DNA of 64,000 nucleotides from Streptomyces sp. SAI-135 (GCF_029893805.1 NZ_JARXYP010000002.1:2976001-3040000); one strand, 5' to 3'; numbered from the stretch's first letter, positions 16,352 to 25,118 are shown. The notes: generated from the letters alone by a model not told the origin. Program-made: numbers and translations.

Positions 16352-17020
16352 TCAGCCCACGTGCAGCCGGATCGTGCCGTCTCCCAGCGCCTCCACCCGT
16401 ACCTGCGTGAGGTCCCGCACCACCACGTCCGGGCCGTGCAGGCCGGCCCTCGGGCCGATGCCCACCACGCGCATGCCCGCCGCCTTTCCGGCCGCGATCC
16501 CCGCGCCCGAGTCCTCGAAGACCACGCACTCCGCCGGGGCCACACCCAGCTCCGCCGCCCCCTTGAGGAAGCCCTCGGGATCCGGCTTGCTGGCGCCGAC
16601 CGACTCCGCGGTGACACGGACGTCGGGCAGTTCCAGACCCGCGGCCGCCATCCGGGCCGTGGAGAGGGGGACGTCGGCCGAGGTCACGAGGGCATGGGGC
16701 AGTCCGCGCAGGGACGCGAGGAACTCCGGCGCTCCCGGTACCGCCACCACGCCGTCCATGTCCGCGGTCTCCTCGGCGAGCATGCGCGCGTTGTCCGCGA
16801 GGTTCTGCTCCATGGGCCGGTCGGGCAGCAGGACCGCCATCGACGCGTGCCCCTGGCGACCGTGGACGACCTTCATGACCTCGTCGCCGTCCAGCCCGTG
16901 GCGGTCGGCCCAGCGACGCCAGATGCGTTCCACCACGGCGTCGGAGTTGACGAGGGTGCCGTCCATGTCGAGCAGGAGGGCGCGGGCGGTGAGCACGGTG
17001 GGGGCGGCGGTGGCCGTCAT
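16352..17020 (-). CDS. HAD-superfamily phosphatase (sugar phosphatase / beta-PGM-like)
   Basis: A 222-aa HAD subfamily IA enzyme with motif I LLLDMDGTLVNSD, motif II VTSAD, motif III KPDPEGF and motif IV VFEDSGAGIAAGKAAGM. It has the small helical cap of sugar-phosphate phosphatases. ATG 17020 follows GGAG. A longer upstream extension lacks coding character. The stop at 16352 sits in the first copy of a repeat array; downstream copies carry TGG in place of this TGA. Confidence 0.92.
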   Translation of the reverse strand: MTATAAPTVLTARALLLDMDGTLVNSDAVVERIWRRWADRHGLDGDEVMKVVHGRQGHASMAVLLPDRPMEQNLADNARMLAEETADMDGVVAVPGAPEFLASLRGLPHALVTSADVPLSTARMAAAGLELPDVRVTAESVGASKPDPEGFLKGAAELGVAPAECVVFEDSGAGIAAGKAAGMRVVGIGPRAGLHGPDVVVRDLTQVRVEALGDGTIRLHVG

Positions 17021-17212
17021 CGGCAGCTCCAAGACGCGGGACGTGGGGCTTCGGAGGTGTCTCCCCCGCGCCCCCCGGAGGAACAAGGCGGCCCCGCCCG
17101 CCGGTCAGGGAAAACGGGCGGAGGCCACTTTGTTTCTCTACGGTACAAAATCCGGCCGGTTCCCGCCACCACCCACCGGTGGCCGCCCGGAACAGTTCAC
17201 CCGCCGTTCAGC

Positions 17213-17794
17213 TCAGCCGGCCACGGCCTCCCACAGGCTCCACAGCCCGAGCGCCAGCATCAGCAGCGCCGCGACCTTGGTGATCAGCTTCAGCGGCACC
17301 CGCTTCATCAGGGCCTTTCCGCCGACGATGCCGAGACCGGCCACCGCCCACAGCGCGAGCACCGCGCCGAGGCCGACGGAGAGCGGGTCGTCGTAGCGGG
17401 CCGCGAGGTTGGCCGTCATGATCTGGGTCAGGTCACCGAACTCGGCGACCAGGATGAGCATGAACCCGGCCCCGGCGACCTTCCAGAAGGACTGGTCCTG
17501 CGGGTTGCGGATCTCCTCCTCGCCGTCGTCCTTCTTCAGCAGCAGGACGGCCGCGCCACCCAGGAAGAGCACGCCGGTCACCACTTGCACGACCTGCTGC
17601 GGCAGCAGGGTCAGCACACTGCCCGCCGCGACGGCGAGGGCTACATGCAGCGCGAAGGCGGCGGCGACGCCCGCGAAGACGTAGGAGGCGCGGTAGCGGG
17701 TGCCGAGGACCAGGCCGGCGAGCGCGGTCTTGTCGGGCAGTTCGGCGAGGAAGACGACGCCGAACACGACGGCCGTCACGGTGATGCTGATCAA
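17213..17794 (-). CDS. GDT1/TMEM165 (UPF0016) family manganese exporter
   Basis: A 193-aa protein with six hydrophobic helices in two halves, each with the family E-x-G/P-D-K/x-T signature: ELPDKTALA near residue 18 and EFGDLTQIM near 118. The family moves Mn2+ or Ca2+ out of the cytoplasm. TTG 17794 is the start, with GAGGA 5 nt upstream. A yybP-ykoY Mn2+ riboswitch in its leader supports a manganese role. A hairpin at 17805-17826 lies between the aptamer and the Shine-Dalgarno site. Confidence 0.93.
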   Translation of the reverse strand: MISITVTAVVFGVVFLAELPDKTALAGLVLGTRYRASYVFAGVAAAFALHVALAVAAGSVLTLLPQQVVQVVTGVLFLGGAAVLLLKKDDGEEEIRNPQDQSFWKVAGAGFMLILVAEFGDLTQIMTANLAARYDDPLSVGLGAVLALWAVAGLGIVGGKALMKRVPLKLITKVAALLMLALGLWSLWEAVAG

Positions 17795-17804
17795 GGGTCC
17801 TCAA

Positions 17805-17826
17805 TCGGTCGGGGCTGCCCCACCGA
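17805..17826 (-). promoter_or_regulatory. Hairpin between riboswitch and GDT1 start
   Basis: The stem around GGGGC-A-GCCCC extends outward with one bulged A to TCGG/CCGA. It lies just upstream of the GAGGA site, so it may be the expression platform. Confidence 0.45.
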
Positions 17827-17885
17827 GAGTGTTCCTGCGAAACGACGCCTCGGCACGGCAGCACACAGTCAGTGCACTACTGGCC

Positions 17886-17984
17886 GAAGGTCTCGCTGGC
17901 CGGTCCCTGAAGACCTGCCTCCGGGCGCCGGCTCAGACGAGCTGAGCAGTATGTCGACGGTCCGGCGAAGAGCTACTCCCCTTC
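17886..17984 (-). ncRNA. yybP-ykoY manganese riboswitch
   Basis: Read on the minus strand, the 99 nt open with GAAGG and the hallmark GGGGAGTAGC, carry GTCGACATAC, a GGCAGG loop and close with GCGAGACCTTC. The outer GAAGG/CCTTC pair forms P1. The order and conserved blocks match the yybP-ykoY family, which binds Mn2+ and normally switches on Mn exporters. Here it precedes the GDT1-family gene by about 90 nt. Confidence 0.88.
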
Positions 17985-18022
17985 AACACCGTCCATCGTA
18001 CGTGATCGTTTCGCCGTAAACC

Positions 18023-18051
18023 TTGTCGTGTCATGTACGCGTCACTAACTT
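18023..18051 (+). promoter_or_regulatory. Promoter of the secreted nuclease gene
   Basis: TTGTCG at 18023-18028 and TAACTT at 18046-18051 are separated by 17 bp, a good housekeeping-type promoter about 90 bp upstream of the ATG. Confidence 0.5.
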
Positions 18052-18139
18052 CTCACCGTACGCACATCCCCCCGCAACACGGAGCCGCGAGCATTCCACC
18101 GCTCGCGCTCCAACGCCCCCGTCCCCCAAGGGAGTTCGC

Positions 18140-18784
18140 ATGCCGAAGTTCTACGCGCGTCGACGGCTGAGCATACTCGGCGCGCTCACCGCGCTCATAG
18201 CCTCCGTCGCGGTTCTCAACGGCCCGGCCGCCTCCGCCGCCCTCCCCACTCCGGTCAGCGCGGCCACCGCCCGCACCTACCTCGCCTCGCTCACCGTGGC
18301 CACCGAGAACCGCACCGGTTACAGCCGGGACCTGTTCCCGACCTGGATCACCATCAGCGGCACCTGCAACACCCGCGAGTACATCCTCAAGCGGGACGGC
18401 TCGAACGTCGTCACCGACTCCGCCTGCGCGGCCACCAGCGGCAGCTGGTACTCCCCCTACGACGGCGCCACCTGGACCGCCGCCTCCGACGTCGACATCG
18501 ACCACCTGGTCCCGCTCGCCGAGGCCTGGGACTCCGGCGCGAGCGCCTGGACCACGTCCCGGCGCCAGTCCTTCGCCAACGACGTCACCCGCCCGCAGCT
18601 CCTCGCGGTGACGGACAACGTGAACCAGTCCAAGGGCGACCAGGACCCGGCCACCTGGATGCCGTCCCTCAGCTCGTACCGCTGCACCTACGTCCGCGCC
18701 TGGGTCCAGGTGAAGTACTACTACGGCCTCTCCGTCGACTCCGCGGAGAAGAGCGCCCTCACCGGCTACCTCGCCAACTGCTGA
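18140..18784 (+). CDS. Secreted HNH-type nuclease (DUF1524/GmrSD-like)
   Basis: A 214-aa protein with a Sec signal peptide (Arg-rich start, hydrophobic core about 10-30, cleavage near ASAALP). The HNH-like core is VDIDHLVPLAEAWDSGA, followed by NDVTRPQLLAVTDNVNQSKGD, in which the DH and the Asn/Lys pattern match secreted DUF1524 nucleases. It has several Cys for disulfides. ATG 18140 is set by GGGAG upstream and by the signal peptide. It probably degrades extracellular nucleic acid for nutrition. Confidence 0.9.
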   Translation: MPKFYARRRLSILGALTALIASVAVLNGPAASAALPTPVSAATARTYLASLTVATENRTGYSRDLFPTWITISGTCNTREYILKRDGSNVVTDSACAATSGSWYSPYDGATWTAASDVDIDHLVPLAEAWDSGASAWTTSRRQSFANDVTRPQLLAVTDNVNQSKGDQDPATWMPSLSSYRCTYVRAWVQVKYYYGLSVDSAEKSALTGYLANC

Positions 18785-18855
18785 CGATTCCGCGCCGGAA
18801 CCTCGCCGCGGACCTCCGTCGTTCCGTACCGTACGGGGCGACGGAGGAGGATCAC

Positions 18856-20538
18856 GTGACCGATCTGCGGCTGGGACCACTGCTCAGGTACGTCGACGGC
18901 TCGTGCGCGACCGTATGGGTCGAGACGAGCCGTCCGTGCACCGCCGAGGTGCGCTGTTCGGACGGCAGCGGCGGCGAGGCCCCCACGTTCCAGATCGCGG
19001 GCCACCACTACGCCCTGGTCCCGGTCGAGGGCCTGGCCCCCGGCACACAGCGGTCGTACGAGGTGTTCCTGGACGGCACACGCGTGTGGCCGCTGCCGGA
19101 CTCACCCTTTCCACCCTCCGTGATCCACACGCCCACCGAGGAGGCGCCCGTCCGCGTCGCCTTCGGCTCCTGCCGCTGGGCCGCGCCCCCGGAGGGCGAG
19201 AAGGACCCGGTGGGCCCCGACGCGCTGGACACCCTCGCGGCCCGGGTCGCCGCCGAGCCGGAGGGCGAACGCCCGGACGTCCTCCTCCTCCTCGGCGACC
19301 AGGTCTACGCCGACGAGACCTCCCCGGCCACCCAGAGCTGGCTGGCCGCCCGCCGCGATCTGAGCGACCCGCCGGGCGACCAGGTGGCGGACTACGAGGA
19401 GTACACCCACCTCTACTACGAGTCCTGGCTCGACCCCGAGGTGCGCTGGCTGCTGTCCACCGTGCCCAGCTGCATGATCTTCGACGACCACGACGTCATC
19501 GACGACTGGAACACTTCCGCCTCCTGGGTCGAGGACATGCGCACCCTGTCGTGGTGGCGCGAGCGGCTGCTGAGCGGGCTGATGTCGTACTGGGTCTACC
19601 AGCACCTGGGCAACCTCCCCCCGGCCGAGCTGGCGGCCGACCCGCTCTACGCCGCCGTACGCCGGTCCCCCGACGGCACCGACGAGCTGCGCGACTTCGC
19701 CTGCCGGGCCGAGGCCGACGCGGCGTCCGTGCGCTGGAGCTACCGGCGCGACTTCGGCCGGGTGCGGCTGGTCATGGTCGACTCCCGCGCGGCCCGCGTC
19801 CTCGACGAGGACAACCGGTCGATGCTGGACCCCGGCGAGGCCGAGTGGCTGCGCGGACAGGTGCTGGAGGACCGCTCCTCCTACGACCACCTCCTGATCG
19901 GCACCTCGCTGCCCTGGCTGCTGCCGCACCTGGTGCACGACGCCGAGGCGTGGGACGCCGCGCTGTGCCGGGGAGAGCGCGGGGCGCGCTGGGCCCGGTT
20001 CGGGGAGGATCTGCGGCGCAAGGCGGATCTGGAGCACTGGGCGGCGTTCCCGGACTCCTTCGCGGCGCTGGCGGACCTGATCGCCGAGGTGGGTTCGGGC
20101 CCCGAGGCGCCGGCGACGGTGCTGGTGCTGTCGGGGGACGTGCACCACGCGTACGTGGCCGAGCCGAAGTGGCGCACCGGCGGGCCGGACGCCCGCGTCC
20201 TCCAGCTCACCTGCTCCCCCGTCCACAACTCCGTGCCGTCCTACATCCGTTACGGCTTCCGCTTCGGCTGGAGCGCGGTGGCGCGGGCGCTCGGGCGGGG
20301 ACTCGCCCGGCACGGACGCTGCGCGCGACCGCCGGTCTCCTGGCGGCACACCGGCGGGCCCTGGTTCGGCAACCAGCTCATGACGCTCACGCTGAACGGG
20401 CGTTCGGCGCGGCTGCGGCTGGACCGTGCCCGGGAGTCGGGCAGGGGCCGGACCCGGCTGGTGACGGTCTCGGAGTCCGCACTCACCGGGGAGACCGCAC
20501 GCGAGACGGCGTCCCCGCTGGCCCGGCGGGAAAGCTGA
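18856..20538 (+). CDS. PhoD-like metallophosphatase (cytoplasmic)
   Basis: A 560-aa protein of the alkaline phosphatase D family, but with no signal peptide. An N-terminal Ig-like domain (about 1-90) precedes the catalytic core: FGSCR, LLLGDQVYADE, the metal-binding IFDDHDVIDDWN and the late VLSGDVHHAYVAE. GTG 18856 follows GGAGGAGGA. It probably hydrolyses a phosphodiester or phosphomonoester inside the cell; the substrate is unknown. It lies 71 bp after the nuclease gene on the same strand. The window has a second, exported PhoD at 39093-40718. Confidence 0.9.
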   Translation: MTDLRLGPLLRYVDGSCATVWVETSRPCTAEVRCSDGSGGEAPTFQIAGHHYALVPVEGLAPGTQRSYEVFLDGTRVWPLPDSPFPPSVIHTPTEEAPVRVAFGSCRWAAPPEGEKDPVGPDALDTLAARVAAEPEGERPDVLLLLGDQVYADETSPATQSWLAARRDLSDPPGDQVADYEEYTHLYYESWLDPEVRWLLSTVPSCMIFDDHDVIDDWNTSASWVEDMRTLSWWRERLLSGLMSYWVYQHLGNLPPAELAADPLYAAVRRSPDGTDELRDFACRAEADAASVRWSYRRDFGRVRLVMVDSRAARVLDEDNRSMLDPGEAEWLRGQVLEDRSSYDHLLIGTSLPWLLPHLVHDAEAWDAALCRGERGARWARFGEDLRRKADLEHWAAFPDSFAALADLIAEVGSGPEAPATVLVLSGDVHHAYVAEPKWRTGGPDARVLQLTCSPVHNSVPSYIRYGFRFGWSAVARALGRGLARHGRCARPPVSWRHTGGPWFGNQLMTLTLNGRSARLRLDRARESGRGRTRLVTVSESALTGETARETASPLARRES

Positions 20539-20705
20539 CACGCCATCAAGTAGGGCCGTCCGCAGGGTGGTTGGCTTTGCCATGCCCTGCGAGCAGGTGA
20601 GGATTCGGACACACTTTCGGTCGCTGGTGCGAGGGGTGAGAAGCGCTCCACGTGCGACTGCGGGTGAAACGGAAGGGGCGTCAGAAGCTAACTGATGGCC
20701 AAATG

Positions 20706-20724
20706 TTGAACTTGCAAGCATCAA
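20706..20724. promoter_or_regulatory. Imperfect palindrome centred on CTTGCAAG
   Basis: TTGAACTTGCAAGCATCAA has a perfect CTTGCAAG core and TTGA/TCAA ends, and lies about 90 bp before the DoxX gene. It is a candidate operator for a dimeric regulator; the identity is unknown. Confidence 0.4.
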
Positions 20725-20738
20725 TTAGGCACACCTAA
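20725..20738. promoter_or_regulatory. Partial iron box (DmdR1/IdeR-like)
   Basis: TTAGGCACACCTAA matches 13 of 14 positions of the right part of the Streptomyces DmdR box TTAGGTTAGGCTCACCTAA; the left five bases do not match well. It is adjacent to the palindrome before DoxX. Confidence 0.35.
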
Positions 20739-20814
20739 CGTGGAGGGCCGACCCGGTCCCATCCCCCGGGGGCGACACCCCTGTGGGACCGACCCGACCG
20801 AAGGAGTCCCCCAC

Positions 20815-21264
20815 ATGACCGGACGCCTGAACAGCGCCCAGCCATACGCCCTCGGCCTCTACCGCATCGTCGTCGGCCTGCTCTTCCTCTGTCATGGCGC
20901 CGCCTCCCTCTTCGGGGTCCTCGGCGGCGCCCAGGGCACCGAGGGCGGCACGCTGGAGACGGGCACCTGGCCCGGCTGGTACGCGGCAGTGATCCAGCTC
21001 GTCTGCGGCGGCCTCGTCCTGCTCGGCCTCGGCACACGCGCCGCGGCGTTCCTCGCCGCGGGATCCATGGCGTACGCCTACTTCAAGGTGCACCAGCCGA
21101 TGGCCCTGTGGCCCATGGAGAACGGCGGCGAGGCCGCGGCGATGTTCAGCTGGGCCTTCCTGCTGCTGGTCTTCACCGGGTCCGGCGCGTTCGGACTGGA
21201 CCGGCTGCTCACGAAGCGCTCGGCGCAGGAGCGGAAGCCGGCGGCGGAGCCGGTGGCCGTCTGA
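20815..21264 (+). CDS. DoxX-family membrane protein
   Basis: A 149-aa protein with four hydrophobic helices and the DoxX pattern RIVVGLLFLCHGAASLFG, GWYAAVIQLVCGGLVLLGLGTRAAA and a final SWAFLLLVFTGSGAFGLDRLL. Related proteins form complexes that protect against oxidative or electrophilic stress, but the biochemical role is unsettled. ATG 20815 follows GAAGGAG. Two possible operators lie in the 276-bp leader. Confidence 0.9.
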   Translation: MTGRLNSAQPYALGLYRIVVGLLFLCHGAASLFGVLGGAQGTEGGTLETGTWPGWYAAVIQLVCGGLVLLGLGTRAAAFLAAGSMAYAYFKVHQPMALWPMENGGEAAAMFSWAFLLLVFTGSGAFGLDRLLTKRSAQERKPAAEPVAV

Positions 21265-21391
21265 ACCGAGCCCGCACGGTGGCAGCCGGGTGAACATGCC
21301 GCGTTCATCTCATGAGCCCCCCGTGAATCTCCTGTCACTGTCCAGGCGTACGCTGTATGGCTGTCTACGGGGGAATCACGGGGAGTCGCGG

Positions 21392-22003
21392 TTGTTGGAG
21401 AGCCTGGGGTCACTGACCGGCAGTCCATGGATCTACGCCATGGTCGCGCTGTCGGTGCTCCTTGACGTGTTCGTGCCGCTGCTGCCCAGCGGGGTGCTGG
21501 TCATCACGGCCGCGACGGCCGCGGCGGCGGGCAGCGCGGCGACGGGGCGGGTCCCCGATGTGATGGCCCTGATCCTCTGCGCGACGACCGCCTCCGTGCT
21601 GGGCGACCTCGCGGCGTACCGGCTCGCCTTCCGGGGCGGTGAGCGCCTCGACCGCGCGATCGCCCGCTCGCGCCGGCTCACCACCGCGCAGGAACGTCTC
21701 GGCGACGCGCTCTCCGCGGGCGGCGGGGCCCTGGTGGTCCTCGCCCGCTTCGCTCCCGCCGGGCGCTCGGTGGTCTCCCTCCTGGCCGGCACCGCCCACC
21801 GCCGGGCCCGCGACTTCCTCCCCTGGTCCGCCCTCGCCGGCCTCTCCTGGGCCGCGTACAGCGTCGCCCTCGGCTACTTCGGCGCCCACTGGCTGGGAGC
21901 GACCTGGCTGGCGACGGCGGTGTCGGTGGCGGCCCTCTTCGGCGCGGGAGCGGCAGCGGCCTACGTGATGCGCCCCCGCCCGGCCCAGGCAGAGGCCCGC
22001 TGA
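21392..22003 (+). CDS. DedA/SNARE-associated (VTT) family membrane protein
   Basis: About 203 aa with 5-6 hydrophobic helices. The DedA core is visible as LLDVFVPLLPSGVLVITAATAAAAG, LGDLAAYRLAFRGGERL and the re-entrant FAPAGRSVVSLLAGTAHRRARDFLPW with the conserved R-x3-P/S-x-x-AG pattern. The TTG at 21392 is preferred (GGGGAG 6 nt upstream); a longer open frame to 21290 has no ribosome site. The family consists of lipid scramblases or flippases of undecaprenyl phosphate and other lipids. Confidence 0.85.
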   Translation: MLESLGSLTGSPWIYAMVALSVLLDVFVPLLPSGVLVITAATAAAAGSAATGRVPDVMALILCATTASVLGDLAAYRLAFRGGERLDRAIARSRRLTTAQERLGDALSAGGGALVVLARFAPAGRSVVSLLAGTAHRRARDFLPWSALAGLSWAAYSVALGYFGAHWLGATWLATAVSVAALFGAGAAAAYVMRPRPAQAEAR

Positions 22004-22601
22004 GGCGAGCGCGCCGACACGGCGGTGCTTGATGAGCGGGTCAAGCGGCGGCGGACTGCTCGACGATGGCAGACGCACGTCGGCTGCGGGCCGGCAGAAC
22101 CGTACGGCGTCGACGCGGCCGCGCATCGGGGCAGATCGAGCTGCGGCGCGGCCTGGGTGGGGTGGTGACGGCGGGGCGCAGGTCGGCGGCGGCCCGGTTG
22201 CCCCCCGCGCCGACACGCCCGCACACGCGCAGACAGGACGAGCCGCCACGGGACGAGGCCGCGAGGCAGGGCGCCCCTCGGCGACGGCCCGGTTGCTCCC
22301 GCGCCGACACGCCCACGCACGCGCGGACAGGACGAGCCGCCGCGAGACCAACCCGGCGACGACCGGGCTCACGCCGGCTATGACCGGTAGAACCACGCTC
22401 GGCACGACCGCGCACCCGCACGCGGGCCGAACCGCCACGAGACGAGGCCGCGAGGCAGGACGCAGGCCGACTGCGGGCCGGAAGGACCGCGGACGGGCGC
22501 AGGCCGGCTGCGAACCGGAAGGACCATGGATGGGCGCGGGCGCGGCCCCTCCCGTCAGGGTGAACTGCGACAGCGTCGCGCCTCACCGCATGCGGCCCTT
22601 G
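22004..22601. repeat. Gene-free stretch of degenerate repeats
   Basis: There is no credible gene. A ~95-bp segment (starting GCCCGGTTG at 22192) recurs at 22287 with shared GCGCCGACACGCCC and GACAGGACGAGCCGCC. A GACGAGGCCGCGAGGCAGG block occurs at about 22253 and 22443. A ~37-bp unit containing CCGGAAGGACC is repeated at about 22465 and 22502. This is decayed tandem duplication downstream of the DedA gene. Confidence 0.65.
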
Positions 22602-22832
22602 TCAGCTTGCCTCGCGGCGGGGTGCTCCTCGGACTTCCAGTCCTGTCAGCAGCTCCGCCGTCGCCTCCGCGATCACCTCCACGGCCCGTTCGAAGACCTC
22701 CCGGTTGTGGGCGGCGGGGGCGCGGAAGCCGGAGACCTTGCGCACGTACTGGAGCGCGGCGGCACGGATCTCCTCCTCCGTCGCCTCCTCGGGCAACACC
22801 GGCGGACGAAGCGTCTTGATACTGCGGCACAT
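22602..22832 (-). CDS. DUF2277 protein
   Basis: A 76-aa protein starting MCRSIKTLRPP, which with EEIRAAALQYVRKVSGF and NREVFERAVEVIAEAT is the full-length pattern of DUF2277. ATG 22832 follows GGAGGGAG. It is a small helical cytoplasmic protein whose function is unknown. It is divergent from the ketopantoate reductase gene. Confidence 0.85.
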   Translation of the reverse strand: MCRSIKTLRPPVLPEEATEEEIRAAALQYVRKVSGFRAPAAHNREVFERAVEVIAEATAELLTGLEVRGAPRREAS

Positions 22833-22950
22833 ACCGTCAGTCTCCCTCCCCGAGCGGATCGGCGCTTCCGTCCGCCCGTTCAGAAATGCCATGATCCTCG
22901 CCGAGGCGGCCACCGTTCCCGGGGCCGACCGACGAGAGGAACAGTCCGAC

Positions 22951-23865
22951 ATGGCGCACGACTCCGCGCACCGCGAACTCACCGTGGCCGTCCTGGGCCC
23001 GGGCGGCACCGGCGGCCTGCTCGCCGCTCTCCTGGCCCGCGCCGGACACCGGGTGATCTGCCTGGCGGGCGACGACACGGCGAGCACCCTGCGCACGGCC
23101 GGCCTCCAGCTCCGCAGCGGCACCTTCGGCGACTTCACGACCCCCGTCGAGGCCGACACCGAGCTGCGCGAACCGGTCGACGCCTGTGTGATCGCCGTCA
23201 AGCACACCTCCCTGCCCTCCGCCCTCGACCGCGTCCCGCCCACCACGCTGGGCGACGGCCTGGTCGTCCCCCTCCTGAACGGCGTCGAGCACCCGGCGGC
23301 CCTGCGCGCCCGCTACCGCCCGGACAGGGTCGCCCCCGCGGTCATCCGCGTGGAGTCGACGAGGGTCGCGCCGGGCGTCATCGAGCACGGCAGCCCCTTC
23401 GCCGAGCTCGACCTGACCGGCGACGGCGTCCCCCGCGACCGCCTGGACGCGCTGGCCTCCGTCCTGTCCGCGGCCGGACCCACGACCCGCGTCCTGGACG
23501 ACGAGACGGCCGCCCTGTGGGCCAAGATGTCCTTCCTCGCCCCCTTCGCCCTCCTCACCACCCTGTACGCCCTCCCCCTCGGCGAGGTGCGCACCCGCCA
23601 CCGCGAGGAGCTGACCGCCCTGGTCGAGGAGACCGCCGCGGTCAGCGCGGCCTGCGGCGGTCCCGCCGACCCCGCCCAGGCCCTCGCCCGCTACGACGCC
23701 TTCCCGCCCGGCACGAAGTCGTCGATGCAGCGCGACGCGGAGGCGGGCCGCCCCCTCGAACTGGACGCGATCGGCGGGGCGTTGCTGCGCGCGGCGGACC
23801 GGCACGGGGTGAAGGTGCCCGTCACGGCCCGGGTGGTGCGGGAGTTGGCGGACACCGGCCACTGA
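22951..23865 (+). CDS. 2-dehydropantoate 2-reductase family protein
   Basis: A 304-aa protein of the ApbA/PanE fold: N-terminal NADPH motif VAVLGPGGTGGLLAALLARAGH, middle IAVKHTSLPSAL and LLNGVEHPAAL, and C-terminal helical domain with the catalytic-type Lys in LWAKMSFLAPFALLTTLY and PPGTKSSMQRDAEAGRPLELDAIGG. In pantothenate synthesis the family reduces ketopantoate. Other paralogues have unknown 2-keto acid substrates, so panE itself is not certain. ATG 22951 has AGAGGA about 11 nt upstream. Confidence 0.88.
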   Translation: MAHDSAHRELTVAVLGPGGTGGLLAALLARAGHRVICLAGDDTASTLRTAGLQLRSGTFGDFTTPVEADTELREPVDACVIAVKHTSLPSALDRVPPTTLGDGLVVPLLNGVEHPAALRARYRPDRVAPAVIRVESTRVAPGVIEHGSPFAELDLTGDGVPRDRLDALASVLSAAGPTTRVLDDETAALWAKMSFLAPFALLTTLYALPLGEVRTRHREELTALVEETAAVSAACGGPADPAQALARYDAFPPGTKSSMQRDAEAGRPLELDAIGGALLRAADRHGVKVPVTARVVRELADTGH

Positions 23866-23921
23866 CGGCCCGCCCGACCCGTCGCCGCCCCTCCCGGCGC
23901 CGGCCCACCCGGCACACGGTC

Positions 23922-24440
23922 TCAGCGCTCGCTCCCGCTCCCGCCCGTCAGGTCGTAGCGCCAGTCGTTCGACGTGATCCAGTGCCCCTTCGGGTACTCG
24001 AACTCGGCCTGTCCGAGCAGCGTGAAGCCGGCCCGGCGGCAGACGCTGTTCGACGCGGTGTGCTCCACGCTCGGGAACGCGTGCAGATACCGGTGTCCGC
24101 CGGCGGCCCGTGCCTCCTCCACGACGGCACGGGCCGCCTGCGCGGCCAGGCCCCGCCCCTGGAACTCCGGGAGGATCCCCCACCCGGTCTCCCATATCGG
24201 GGACTCCCGCCACTCCCGCTCCCAGAACCCCACCGATCCCACGGTCTCCCCGCCGTCCGCGAGCGTGACGCGGTACATCCGCCCCGCGGACAGCTCGACG
24301 TACCGCCGATGCCGGTCGAGGAGCTTCTCCTCGCTCTCCGGCCCGCCCAGGTGGTCGGTCATCTCCGGGCTGTTGGTCCGCCGCAGCAGCCAGAAGTCGC
24401 CCTCCGACCAAGGCACCAGCCGCACCTGCTCCGTATCCAT
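23922..24440 (-). CDS. GNAT acetyltransferase (RimJ/RimL-type)
   Basis: A 172-aa N-acetyltransferase. The acetyl-CoA loop is GWGILPEFQGRGLAAQAARA (Q/R-x-x-G-x-G/A), and the late HTASNSVCRRAGFTLLGQ strand is typical of the family that acetylates protein N termini or small amines. ATG 24440 gives a normal N terminus; a TTG at 24470 would add 10 residues. It is convergent with the reductase gene. The substrate is unknown. Confidence 0.87.
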   Translation of the reverse strand: MDTEQVRLVPWSEGDFWLLRRTNSPEMTDHLGGPESEEKLLDRHRRYVELSAGRMYRVTLADGGETVGSVGFWEREWRESPIWETGWGILPEFQGRGLAAQAARAVVEEARAAGGHRYLHAFPSVEHTASNSVCRRAGFTLLGQAEFEYPKGHWITSNDWRYDLTGGSGSER

Positions 24441-24503
24441 GACAGCCACCGTAGGCGCCGGGTCTGACAATGCCGCCCGGCCTGTGGATGTGGAGTGGGG
24501 CTG

Positions 24504-25118
24504 TCACCTGACCGACTGCCCGGGAGCGGTGGCGAGCGGGCGGTAGCGCACGTTCACCGCGGCCGTGCGGTCGCCGCCGTCTTGGCGTGCGAGGCGTACG
24601 GGTGTGCCGCCGGGCTGGTCGTAGAGCCGGATCCCGTCACCGAGCAGGACGGGCGCGATGTGGAGGTCGATCTCGTCGATCAGTCCGCGTTCGAGGAGCT
24701 GCCGGCCGATCGTGGGCGAGAAGACCTCCACGTTCTTGCCGCCGGCGGCCTCCAGGGCGATCCGGACGGCGTCGGCGGCGTCACAGGTCAAAAAGGTCAC
24801 GCCGGTGCCGGACGGCGCGTCCTCGGGGTGGTGCGTGAGGACGAACAGGGGTCCTTGCCACGCGCCGCCGTAGATGACCCCGGCGTCGGGGAACGCGTCC
24901 CAGCCGTCGCGGCCGCCCAGTACGGCCCCGGTCGTCCCCGCGTACTCCTCGACGAGGCCGGGCCGGAACGAGACGCCCGTCATCCAGTCCATCGTGTGTC
25001 CGGGGCCCGCCACGAACCCGTCCAACGACATGGTGAAGTGCCAGAGCACCTTGCCCGCGGCGGTCTGCGGCTCCATGTCCGCCACCGGCGCGGTGTGCAC
25101 GCTCTCGGGGTTCTCCAT
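24504..25118 (-). CDS. Dihydrofolate reductase-like (RibD C-terminal) protein
   Basis: A 204-aa protein with WHFTMSLDGFVAGPGHTMDWM at the N terminus, the nucleotide-binding middle GAVLGGRDGWDAF and the late SPTIGRQLLERGLIDEIDLHIAPVLLGDGIRLY, which is the classic RibD_C/YyaP pattern. It is an NADPH-dependent reductase of unknown substrate, common in Streptomyces. ATG 25118 follows GAGAGGAA. Its promoter region abuts the tandem repeats at 25176. Confidence 0.9.
   Translation of the reverse strand: MENPESVHTAPVADMEPQTAAGKVLWHFTMSLDGFVAGPGHTMDWMTGVSFRPGLVEEYAGTTGAVLGGRDGWDAFPDAGVIYGGAWQGPLFVLTHHPEDAPSGTGVTFLTCDAADAVRIALEAAGGKNVEVFSPTIGRQLLERGLIDEIDLHIAPVLLGDGIRLYDQPGGTPVRLARQDGGDRTAAVNVRYRPLATAPGQSVR

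Noticed and set aside
12277..16617. A 1446-aa open frame on the minus strand
   Set aside because: It runs out of frame through the DHA2 exporter and the HAD repeats. Composition is Arg/Pro/Ala shadow sequence with no domain, and both real genes have clear motifs in other frames.
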